A DNA stretch of 64,000 nucleotides, from NCBI RefSeq assembly GCF_017566145.1, contig NZ_JABFCL010000001.1, positions 248,001 through 312,000 on the forward strand, in the 5' to 3' direction. The notes under the pieces are model-generated. The model saw only the letters and a program-made list of their open reading frames with translations. It did not search any database and was not told the origin of the DNA. Each line of letters begins with the position of its first letter. Positions within the stretch are counted from its first letter, which is position 1. Shown here piece after piece: positions 49,301 to 56,440 of the stretch. The stretch is from Bittarella massiliensis (ex Durand et al. 2017). Lineage in GTDB: Bacteria > Bacillota > Clostridia > Oscillospirales > Ruminococcaceae. The translations under genes and the position numbers were made by a program.

Positions 49301-50277
49301 CTAGAGTGGGCACACGATGCCGCCCAGTAGAGCAGCAAGTCCGCCAGTGTGTATAAAGACAATGGTCTGGCCGTCCTGAAAAACTCCATTTTCATTCAAT
49401 TCAAGAAGGCCGGCAAACGCTTTTCCTGTGTAGATCGGGTCCAGAAAAATCCCCTCCGTGGCCGCCATCTGGTTCATCGCGGCGCGGCCCTTGGGCGTCT
49501 CCGCGTCATGGCCCTTGCCGCAGGAAAAGAAGATGTGCATATCTTCTTCCGTCACCTCGGCTGCGGTTCCCATACGGCGCTGAGCCTCCTCTGCCATTTT
49601 GCACAAGGTGTTTTATGGCAAAACCGTCTGCCGATGGAAATGGCGGTGGCGGATGTGGAGGGACTATACAGCTTTGTCCCCAGAACAACACCCGCATAGG
49701 TGTTCCCGGTTCCACCGCAGCAAATAACATGATCGATTTTCAGTCCCATTTCCGCCGCTTGCCCATATAATTCCTTCATTGCGTCGGAATAGCCCAACAC
49801 CCCATGGACGGAGGAAGCGCCAGGGGGGATCAGATATGGTTTCCGCCCCTGCTCCCGCAGGGCCTTTGCCGTCTGTCGAACGACCTTTGGCACAGTTCCG
49901 CTCTCCCCGGCTTCGACAGGGAGGATGACCGCCCCGAGTTGCTGTGCCAAATACCGGGGAACGACGCCGGTGCGCTCCGGCATGACGAGATAGGCGGACA
50001 GACCTACCCGGTTTGCACAGGCCGCCGCAGCAATCGGCTGGTTGGAGCGGGAGCCTCCCCCCGTGACCACGCAATCGCAGCCTTGCTCCAGTGCCTCGGC
50101 AAGTATATACTCCAGTTTTCGGACCTTGTTGCCGCCCAGGCCGACCCCGCAGAGGTCATCCCGTTTAAGAAACAACCGTTTCCCATTTCCCAAAATACGG
50201 CCCATGTTGGTCAGCTCCTGAAGCGGTGTGGGCCAGCACCCCAATTCCAATTTTTTGACCGGCGTAAGGTTGTCCAT
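49301..50277 (-). pseudogene. D-cysteine desulfhydrase / ACC deaminase-like gene, broken by one frameshift
   Basis: From the ATG at 50277 (SD GGGAGGG) one frame runs to ~49605. It encodes the PLP-fold start PTPLQELTNMG, KRDDLCGVGLGGNKVRKLEY (the Lys that binds PLP) and CGGTGNTYAGVVLG. It then leaves the family pattern in KTPCAKWQRR. A second frame resumes at about 49606 (LCKMAEEAQRR, then EGIFLDPIYTGKAFAGL, HTGG) and gives the C-terminal third to 49301. Restoring one base, for example in the A-run near 49610, joins them. Together they have the ~325 residues of D-cysteine desulfhydrase or 1-aminocyclopropane-1-carboxylate deaminase. A real mutation, a sequencing error and a programmed shift cannot be told apart. 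Confidence 0.85.
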
Positions 50278-50333
50278 CGCGCAGCCCTCCCTATCTGTTT
50301 TGAACAAATCTCCACGGCAGAAACAGTGGGAGC

Positions 50334-50645
50334 TTAGACCTCCCATTGGTATTTTTTCAAATCCACATGGAGGCCGTCTTTCAAAAGGACGCCTTCCTGT
50401 GCCAAGAGGTCAGCCTGCTCCGTCCATCCAGGAACCAAACGCCCCGCGTGGTTTACCATGCGGTGGCAGGGATATGTTCCATAATAGCTGGACATTCCCA
50501 AGACCTTTCCTACCAAACGGGCGTTCTTTTCCCGGCCAATCAATTTTGCCACCTGCCCATAGGTGGCTACTTTTCCGGGTGGAATTTCCTCCACCACCGA
50601 CAGAATCTCATAAATCAGATTCTCGTCCAATGCGGTGTCCCCCAA
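50334..50645 (-). CDS. Small MGMT-family protein (alkyltransferase DNA-binding domain)
   Basis: A 103-residue protein made only of the C-terminal MGMT DNA-binding domain: IPPGKVATYGQVAKLIG, then the active-site motif PCHRMV, then NHAGRLVPGW. The reactive Cys is present, so this is not a Cys-less alkyltransferase-like protein (which has Trp there). It may remove O6-alkyl groups or flag them for other repair. It is 12 bp downstream of the monooxygenase-fold gene, inside the alkylation-repair cluster. Confidence 0.88.
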   Translation of the reverse strand: MGDTALDENLIYEILSVVEEIPPGKVATYGQVAKLIGREKNARLVGKVLGMSSYYGTYPCHRMVNHAGRLVPGWTEQADLLAQEGVLLKDGLHVDLKKYQWEV

Positions 50646-50657
50646 TCATTTGCACGC

Positions 50658-51005
50658 TCACAGCTTAAAATATGCGTTGGAGTCCTCCGGGGCCTCCTGC
50701 CGGTCCTGCATGGTGTAGGTGCGAAGGGGAGAAACCACCGTGATTTTATAATCCACGAAGTCCTCCATCCGACCGGCCTGCTGGCTCATGCGGTGGCTGA
50801 TGTTGTTCCTCCAGCGGGCCGCGCTCTCCTCGTCCTTCCAGACAGACATACTCAGCAGTTTGCCGTTGGTGGCGAGACTGGAGAACCGCTCCGCGGAGAT
50901 AAATCCCTCCTCATGGACCAGCAATTCTTTGAGCTGTGCCGCACGGGCCAGGTAGTCCTCCATTTTCTCCTCTTTCACTGTGACCTCAAATAATACGATG
51001 ACCAT
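50658..51005 (-). CDS. Antibiotic biosynthesis monooxygenase (ABM) domain protein
   Basis: The start at ATG 51005 (SD GGAGG) gives 115 residues. The N-terminal ~95 residues show the ABM dimeric alpha+beta barrel: VIVLFEVTVKEEKMEDYL, GFISAERFSSLATNGKLLSMSVWKDEES. Such proteins are cofactor-free monooxygenases or heme or small-molecule binders. Its position between tag and the small MGMT gene suggests a helper role in the repair cluster, but no target can be inferred. Confidence 0.85.
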   Translation of the reverse strand: MVIVLFEVTVKEEKMEDYLARAAQLKELLVHEEGFISAERFSSLATNGKLLSMSVWKDEESAARWRNNISHRMSQQAGRMEDFVDYKITVVSPLRTYTMQDRQEAPEDSNAYFKL

Positions 51006-51025
51006 TTTCTGTGCCTCCAAATCTC

Positions 51026-51595
51026 CTAATTTTGCGCCGGAAGATGCTCTAAAAAGCACCCCGGCTCATGGGAATCGATGACGCCTACTGCTTGCAGATA
51101 GGCGTAGATGATCGTTGTCCCCACGAACTTCATACCACGCTGTTTCAAGTCCTTGGATACCTTGTCCGATAAGGGGGAACTTGCTTTTCCAGTCTCATAA
51201 AGAACGGCTCCGTCCGTCCAGTGCCAAAGGTAGGCAGAAAAGCTGCCCCATTCCCGTTGGATCTCCCGGAATCGGTTGGCGTTGTTCACCGCAGCCTGGA
51301 GCTTCAGTTTATTGCGAATAATGCCTGGGTTCTGTGCTAACTGCTCCAATTTTTTCTGGTCATAGGTGCAGACACGTTCCAGGTCAAACTCATCGAATGC
51401 CGCACGAAACGCCTCCCGCTTATTCAGGACGCACTCCCAGGACAATCCCGCCTGGAAGGATTCCAGGATAAGCATTTCAAAGAGCTTCCCGTCGTCGTGG
51501 ACAGGGACGCCCCATTCCTCGTCGTGGTAGTGGAGGTATCGCGGGTGATTGGGATTCGCCCAACGGCACCTATGCTTTCCGTCTGCCCATTCCAT
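51026..51595 (-). CDS. tag: DNA-3-methyladenine glycosylase I
   Basis: A 189-residue Tag, which excises 3-methyladenine. The zinc-binding Cys/His set is at both ends: HRCRWANPNHPRYLHYHDEEWG and SHEPGCFLE. The central SFQAGLSWECVLNKREAFRAAFDEFD is the family core. Length and motifs are complete. It follows ogt by 60 bp and precedes the ABM gene by 20 bp. Confidence 0.97.
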   Translation of the reverse strand: MEWADGKHRCRWANPNHPRYLHYHDEEWGVPVHDDGKLFEMLILESFQAGLSWECVLNKREAFRAAFDEFDLERVCTYDQKKLEQLAQNPGIIRNKLKLQAAVNNANRFREIQREWGSFSAYLWHWTDGAVLYETGKASSPLSDKVSKDLKQRGMKFVGTTIIYAYLQAVGVIDSHEPGCFLEHLPAQN

Positions 51596-51655
51596 TTCTA
51601 TCCTCGCCTCTTCCGTTACTTTTCACAGTTTCCGTCCACGATGCTCACTTCCACG

Positions 51656-52189
51656 CTATAGCGCGGTGCCTTTTGTGGGGATGGACAGCGTATCCACTGG
51701 CGCCCCCTCCAACGTAAGGAGCGCAATCTTTTTCTGGATCCCTCCGGCGTATCCCGTCAGGCTGCCGTTCGTACCTACCACCCGGTGACAGGGGATAATG
51801 ATGGAGATGGGGTTGTGCCCCACCGCGCCGCCTACCGCTTGGGCCGACATTTGTGCCAGTCCACGGCTGGCGGCGATTTGTTTGGCAATCTCGCCATAGA
51901 TCGTGATTTGGCCGTAAGGAATCTGCTCTAAAATATGCCATACGGAAAGCTGAAAGGTCGAACCGAGCATATGGACGGGCGGCATAAAATCCGGCTTACG
52001 CCCGGAAAAATAAAGATCCAACCAATGCTTAACGTCTTTGAAAAGTGGTACTTCCTTTTCTTCATGCTCCGGGTCAAGGCTCTTTGCATAAAATTTTTCG
52101 CCGTCAAACCAAAGGCCGGTCAGTCCGATTTCGTCGGCGGCCAAAAGGATACCGCCGACCGGCGAGGAATAGGTGGTTGTGTATTGCAT
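51656..52189 (-). CDS. ogt: Methylated-DNA-[protein]-cysteine S-methyltransferase
   Basis: The start at ATG 52189, after GGAGGTG, gives 177 residues. The N-terminal domain is TYSSPVGGILLAADEIGLTGLWF and the C-terminal domain has IPYGQITIYGEIAKQIA, the reactive site PCHRVVGTNGSLTGYAGG, and the Asn-hinge. It repairs O6-methylguanine by irreversible transfer to Cys. It lies 25 bp downstream of the Ada-AlkA fusion. The presence of both Ogt and the smaller MGMT protein in one operon is unusual. Confidence 0.96.
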   Translation of the reverse strand: MQYTTTYSSPVGGILLAADEIGLTGLWFDGEKFYAKSLDPEHEEKEVPLFKDVKHWLDLYFSGRKPDFMPPVHMLGSTFQLSVWHILEQIPYGQITIYGEIAKQIAASRGLAQMSAQAVGGAVGHNPISIIIPCHRVVGTNGSLTGYAGGIQKKIALLTLEGAPVDTLSIPTKGTAL

Positions 52190-52214
52190 GGCTACACCTC
52201 CAAAGTTTCCTTTT

Positions 52215-53672
52215 TCATGCGTTCCACAAATTGATGACGGCGTAGCTCCGCCAAGGCCGCCACTGTTCCGCCAACGCCAGAATTTCTTTCGGCGTGTACT
52301 CCGGCAGGGCGTGTTTGATTCCAAGATCCGTTTCTAGGAAGGCGTCCGGCCAGCCCATCGTTCGCATGGCGATATACTGCGCCGTCCAGCTCCCGATCCC
52401 CTTGATGGTACGCAGCTTCGGCATTTCGCGCTCGGGGTCGGCGCTCTGGTCAAGAACGATTTCACCCTGTATCAAGGCTTTGGCAAGCGCCAGGATGCAG
52501 GCGGAACGGGCGGCAATGACCCCCAGCACCCCAAAGCGTTCTTGAACATCATCCCCCAAAGCGGCAATATCCTCCGCAGTTGGAAATGTATGCGTCAGGT
52601 TCTCTACGCCCGTGTCAATCGGACACCCTAAATCTTTCGCCAATCGACCGGCCAGCGTGCTGGCGGCCTTCACAGTGATCTGCTGGCCCAGGATAGCCCG
52701 CACCGACATCTCAAACGGTTCAAAACACCCCGGCAGCCGTGTCCCCGGAACGCACAGGCCGGGACGAAGCTTGTTCATGACACAGAGGGTTTGGTCGATC
52801 ACATCCGGGTCGCAGTAGAGGTCAAAGAGCCGTCGAACACGGGCCAGTACCTGGGACAACACAGGAATCAGCGTATCGCTCAATGTCACGTCCAGCCGGT
52901 TCTTTTGCGGCCGGTGCATCACCCGAATCCAGCCGAAACAGGGTTTTCCGCGTTTATCCTCCAGCCGGACGGTTCTCAGATAAGCGTCGCCATCCACTAC
53001 TTCCACTCCGGGGATTGCCCGCGCAGCGAGAAAACGCAGCATTTCATCCCAGCGATAGGGCGGCCGATAGCCTAAGCCCACCGTAATTTCCCCGGTGTGC
53101 CGCTTCCCGTCCGCCGCTTTTCTACGCAGGGCTGTGGGGGATAAATGATACTCTTTTTGAAAAAGATCATTCATTCGCCGCAGGCTGCCGAAACCGGCCG
53201 CCATCGCCACGTCCAAAACGGATAAATCGGTATCCGTCAGCAAATTTTTTGCCAAAAGGAGGCGGCAGGTCTGTAAATATTGCACGGGGGAAACATGATA
53301 TTCCTCTATAAACACACGGCGCAGGTGCCGCCCTGTGCAGCCCAGTGTTTGCGCCAACTCCTCCAGGCTCTGGCCGCTCCCGCAGTTTTCATCCAAAAGC
53401 CGTGCCGCTTTTCGGGCCAGGACCGAGGATGCGTCCACAAGGGAATTTCCCGGCGCAAGCTCCGGCCTGCATAAAAGGCAAGGGCGATAACCGGCTTTTT
53501 CCGCCTCGGCCGCAGAGACGAAAAAAGTACAGCTCGACCGCTTTGCCTGCCGCGCCCAACAGATAGGGCGGCAGTAGACGCCGGTGGAGGAGATGCCCAC
53601 AAAGAACCGTCCGTCAAACCGGGCGTCCTTCGCCTTGAACGCCTCATATAAGGCCGTGTCCCGTTCTGTCAT
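52215..53672 (-). CDS. Ada (methylphosphotriester-DNA) regulator fused to AlkA glycosylase
   Basis: A 485-residue fusion. N-terminal Ada zinc domain: the four Cys in VYCRPICWARQ and YRPCLLC, including the Cys that accepts methyl from phosphotriesters. It is followed by two AraC-type HTH motifs (SLEELAQTLGCTGRHLRRVF; VLDVAMAAGFGSLRRMNDLFQ), then AlkA_N (YRPPYRWDEMLRFLAARAIPGVEVV) and the HhH-GPD glycosylase domain (ILGQQITVKAASTLAGRL; IKGIGSWTAQYIAMRTMGWPDAFLETDLGI, whose Asp is catalytic). The C-terminal MGMT domain of classical Ada is absent; ogt supplies it next door. It probably activates its own operon when methylated. Confidence 0.96.
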   Translation of the reverse strand: MTERDTALYEAFKAKDARFDGRFFVGISSTGVYCRPICWARQAKRSSCTFFVSAAEAEKAGYRPCLLCRPELAPGNSLVDASSVLARKAARLLDENCGSGQSLEELAQTLGCTGRHLRRVFIEEYHVSPVQYLQTCRLLLAKNLLTDTDLSVLDVAMAAGFGSLRRMNDLFQKEYHLSPTALRRKAADGKRHTGEITVGLGYRPPYRWDEMLRFLAARAIPGVEVVDGDAYLRTVRLEDKRGKPCFGWIRVMHRPQKNRLDVTLSDTLIPVLSQVLARVRRLFDLYCDPDVIDQTLCVMNKLRPGLCVPGTRLPGCFEPFEMSVRAILGQQITVKAASTLAGRLAKDLGCPIDTGVENLTHTFPTAEDIAALGDDVQERFGVLGVIAARSACILALAKALIQGEIVLDQSADPEREMPKLRTIKGIGSWTAQYIAMRTMGWPDAFLETDLGIKHALPEYTPKEILALAEQWRPWRSYAVINLWNA

Positions 53673-53693
53673 GTTACCGCCCTCCTTTTTTCA

Positions 53694-53699
53694 AGTATA
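53694..53699 (-). promoter_or_regulatory. Candidate -10 of the alkylation-repair operon
   Basis: Minus strand: TATACT, 22 bp before the ATG of the Ada-AlkA gene. The position 17 bp upstream gives no good -35, consistent with an activator-dependent promoter. An AATTG-rich stretch (GCAATTGTAT) lies upstream. Confidence 0.5.
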
Positions 53700-53946
53700 A
53701 TACAATTGCTGATACAAAGCACGCCATTTTCGGACATGGTTTTTCCATATCGCCATAATGCGAGCCATTCTTTCGATTTCTGGAATTAAGCAAAGAAGAA
53801 ATAGGAGTCTTTCTGTGCTGTCCGCCGGCTGTGAAGAAGTTGGGTTCAGCGATTCTTCTGGTTGGCGGCCATGCCATTTGAAGCATCTTGCGGGGAGAGA
53901 GCGTATACATGCAATAATCGTTTTTGTTGACGGACCGCCTTCGGTA

Positions 53947-53985
53947 AGAAAAAGAGCCGCAGCCGTATTTCATAGGCTGCGACTC
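53947..53985 (-). terminator. Terminator in the island boundary region
   Basis: Minus strand: GAGTCGCAGCC-10-GGCTGCGGCTC followed by TTTTTCTT. Confidence 0.75.
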
Positions 53986-54028
53986 ATCCGGATCTTTTGA
54001 TTTTAATTTTCTTGCCGTTTTTCCAACG

Positions 54029-54060
54029 TGGAGTGCGGGGGTTCGACTCCTGCCGGAGTG
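54029..54060 (+). other. tRNA T-arm-like scar, right side of the island
   Basis: Plus strand: TGCGGGGGTTCGACTCCTGC then CGGAGTGA. This resembles a tRNA T-arm and acceptor 3' end with no 5' half, followed downstream by a hairpin. The stem is imperfect. It could be a remnant att site. Confidence 0.35.
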
Positions 54061-54082
54061 ACTCTGACGGGGGTAAAAATCT

Positions 54083-54121
54083 AAAAACTGAGGCCCTCAA
54101 CTTTTCTCAGTTGAGGGCCTC
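54083..54121 (-). terminator. Terminator downstream of tRNA-Leu
   Basis: Minus strand: GAGGCCCTCAAC-TGAGAAAA-GTTGAGGGCCTC followed by AGTTTTTAGATTTTTA. The stem is 12 bp and perfect. Confidence 0.85.
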
Positions 54122-54177
54122 GCAAGGCTTGAAAACACTGGGCTTTTCGCCCAAAAATCTTTTTTACCTTGCTTTTT

Positions 54178-54264
54178 TGGTGCCGCTGACGAGACTTGAA
54201 CTCGTACGGAGTCTCCCCCGAGGGATTTTAAGTCCCTTGTGTCTGCCGATTCCACCACAGCGGC
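54178..54264 (-). tRNA. tRNA-Leu (anticodon TAA)
   Basis: 87 nt including an encoded CCA. The acceptor stem GCCGCTG pairs with CAGCGGC. The anticodon arm is AGGGA-CTTAAAA-TCCCT, giving the anticodon TAA. It has the long variable arm of Leu tRNAs and the T-arm ACGAG-TTCAAGT-CTCGT. A terminator follows at 54083-54121. Confidence 0.94.
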
Positions 54265-54311
54265 GCGCCTCTCTGGCAGCTTTTTCAGTATATCCGCCGG
54301 GGCCGCGTTTG

Positions 54312-54899
54312 TCAAGGCCGCCCCAGCTCCTCCACCAGGGCCGCCAACTCCTCCCGGGTGCAGAGGTCGTTGACCGCCCCCAAAAGCCCCTTGGGGGAGA
54401 GGTTTTCCGGCAGGTTCAGCCGCTTTAGCAGGGCTCCCCGCCGCGCCGCGCTGCCGGCGCCCCCCACCAGCCCCCAGTTGTAGAGGTCCAGCCGGGTGAT
54501 CTCCCGGGGGCGGGGCCTCCCGTCCGCCAGGGCGCCGGCGGTCTGTAGCGCCCGCAGCAACACCTCCCCCGGCACCCCCTCGACCCCCAACTTCCCCTCT
54601 TTGGAGGGGCGGGCCTTCCGCCGCTCTTTGCCGTAGATGTCGGGGATGTAGGCGTCTATCACGTCGCAGCCGGCCAGGTAGTTTTTCAGGTAACTGCGGA
54701 TTTGAAACCCCGCCACGTCGCTGTCGGTGAGGAGCACCGCCCCCTTCTTGCGCGCCAGGGTGCGAATTTCCCGCTTCTTCTCCTCGTTGTGAAAGAGGGA
54801 GAACCCCCCGCAGGGGACGATGGTCCCCTCCACCAGGTTGGACAGTTTGATCTTATCGTAGCGGCCCTCCACCACGATCACCCGCTCACAGCGAACCAT
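54312..54899 (-). CDS. RNase M5-like Toprim protein (DUF4093)
   Basis: A 195-residue protein. The Toprim domain has the catalytic Glu in VIVVEGRYDKIKL and the DxD in LLTDSDVAGFQIRSYL. DUF4093 follows (GVEGVPGEVLLRAL; LNLPENLSPKGLLGAVNDL). RNase M5 (RnmV) matures 5S rRNA in Firmicutes, and proteins with DUF4093 are its clostridial relatives. It sits 13 bp after holA. No other RNase M5 is visible in this window. Confidence 0.82.
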   Translation of the reverse strand: MVRCERVIVVEGRYDKIKLSNLVEGTIVPCGGFSLFHNEEKKREIRTLARKKGAVLLTDSDVAGFQIRSYLKNYLAGCDVIDAYIPDIYGKERRKARPSKEGKLGVEGVPGEVLLRALQTAGALADGRPRPREITRLDLYNWGLVGGAGSAARRGALLKRLNLPENLSPKGLLGAVNDLCTREELAALVEELGRP

Positions 54900-54912
54900 C
54901 CCATTGCCCCCT

Positions 54913-55944
54913 TCAGCGCGCCCGCAACAGCAGGCTGATTTGCACCAGCAGCCGCTGCAGGATCACGGCGGCGTCGGCGGAGGAGGACTTGAGGGCCAGG
55001 TCGGCCTCCAGCAGCTCCTCCACGATCTTCACCACCTGCCCGTACTTGAGACTGCGGCTGTTCTGCACCGCCTGCTTGACCCGAAAGTCCCCCGGCCGGT
55101 AGCCAAAGGCCTTTTCGATCTGCGAGGTGGCCAGCCGGTCGGCCTGGCCGCACTTGACCTTGTACATGTCGCAGAAGTTGGTGGCCAGGGCCGCCACGAT
55201 GGAGATGGGCTCCTCCCGTGCGTCCAGCAGGTCCCCCAACAGGTGCAGCGCCCGGCGCACGTCGCCCCGGATCAGGGCCCGCGCCATCTCAAAGGAGGTG
55301 CGCTCCACCGTGGGGGCGGTAAAGCGGTCGATGTCCGCCCGCCGCACCGGCTCCCCCAGCCGGTAACTGCCCAATTTTTTCAGTTCGTTTTGCACCTTCA
55401 GCAGGTCGCCGCCGCAGTGCTCCACCAGGTAGGCCACATCCCGCTCGGCGATCGCAATGCCCTCCTCCCGGGCGAGGGCCGACGCCAACTTGGCGCAGGA
55501 GGCCGCGTCCGGCTTGTTGACGTCCACCAGCGCCCCCTTGGCGTCGGCCAGCTTGCGCAGCTTCTGGGCCTTGGCCCGCTTGACCTTGTAGCTCTCCTTG
55601 ACAAACTTCTCCTGGGCGATGAGCACCGTCTCCAGGGAGAGGTAATCGGCCATCTCCCCCAGCCGCTTGATCTGGGCCTCGCTCATCCCCTCGGGGGAGA
55701 GGCCGCTGATCACCAGCACCTTGGGCGGGGTAAAGGAGACGGTCACCACCTCGTCGCCCAGGGCGTCAAAGTCCAATTCGTCCCCGTCCAGGCGGACGAC
55801 CTGTTCCTCCCCCGCGCCCAGTGCCGCCAGCAGCTGGCCGGTGAAGCGCTCCATCAGGTAGCGCTGGTCGCCAAAAAAGTAGATGAGCCCCCCCAGGGGG
55901 CCCCCCTTCACCGCCTTGGCAAAGTTGGTGGCCGTGTACTTCAA
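54913..55944 (-). CDS. holA: DNA polymerase III delta subunit
   Basis: Read from a TTG at 55944 with a GAGAGG SD, it has 343 residues, the usual HolA length. Family marks are the N-terminal YFFGDQRYLMERFT, the middle KVLVISGLSPEGM, and the C-terminal FEMARALIRGDVRRALHLLGDLLDAREEP clamp-loader domain. Delta opens the beta clamp on DNA. In many Firmicutes it adjoins comEC, which is close by here. Confidence 0.93.
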   Translation of the reverse strand: MKYTATNFAKAVKGGPLGGLIYFFGDQRYLMERFTGQLLAALGAGEEQVVRLDGDELDFDALGDEVVTVSFTPPKVLVISGLSPEGMSEAQIKRLGEMADYLSLETVLIAQEKFVKESYKVKRAKAQKLRKLADAKGALVDVNKPDAASCAKLASALAREEGIAIAERDVAYLVEHCGGDLLKVQNELKKLGSYRLGEPVRRADIDRFTAPTVERTSFEMARALIRGDVRRALHLLGDLLDAREEPISIVAALATNFCDMYKVKCGQADRLATSQIEKAFGYRPGDFRVKQAVQNSRSLKYGQVVKIVEELLEADLALKSSSADAAVILQRLLVQISLLLRAR

Positions 55945-56440
55945 ACGCACCTCTCCCCTCTCGCCGGGCCACTCTGCAGTCGCCCCCATCTCTAGCCATT
56001 ATAGCAAACCACAACCCCTTTTTCCATAGGCAATCCGGCGGACAGGGCCCCGCCCACCGGCCGCGCAAAAGCAGAAGCGAGGGGGCAGGACCGCCGGCGG
56101 TCTCCCCCGGCACCGCCAATCTCCCCCCAGCGGCCATGGCGAAACGGCTCTCCCATTCGCCCTTGGGGGCCATCTCTTATACCGGCGCCGCGCCTAGTCC
56201 CTTCCAGCGCACAGGCGGCCAAAAGACCGCTCGACAGCGCTTCCACTGCGCCAGAATTCCCCGGCGCCCTTCTCCCTCACCCCGCCGGGCGATCCCCCAA
56301 AAGAAGGGGCCAAAAGTTCCCGGGAGGACCCGGTTGCCAAATGGAGCCGGCGTCTCCTCGCTGTTCTGCCCGGGCGCAAAAAGCAAAGAGGGGGCGGGGC
56401 AGAAGATGGCAAGCCCCCTCGCCCCGCTCCCTCCATGTCC
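55945..56440. other. Gap upstream of holA
   Basis: About 500 bp. A possible terminator for the ADH-like gene lies near 56385-56430 on the minus strand (GGGGGC...GCCCCC then TTTGCTTTTT). Otherwise GC-rich with no gene. Small pieces such as CCCAAAAGAAGGGG recall the dispersed palindromes. Confidence 0.5.

Larger units (their letters stand above)
53700..54177. other. Gap at the right side of the island
   Basis: About 480 bp. It contains two minus-strand terminators (53947-53985 and 54083-54121) and a tRNA-3'-like scar (54029-54060). Minus-strand frames here are not convincing as a gene. Confidence 0.6.

Noticed and set aside
53674..53973. 99-aa minus-strand frame upstream of Ada-AlkA gene
   Set aside because: It covers the promoter and a terminator region, has no SD, and its sequence shows no pattern of a real protein.
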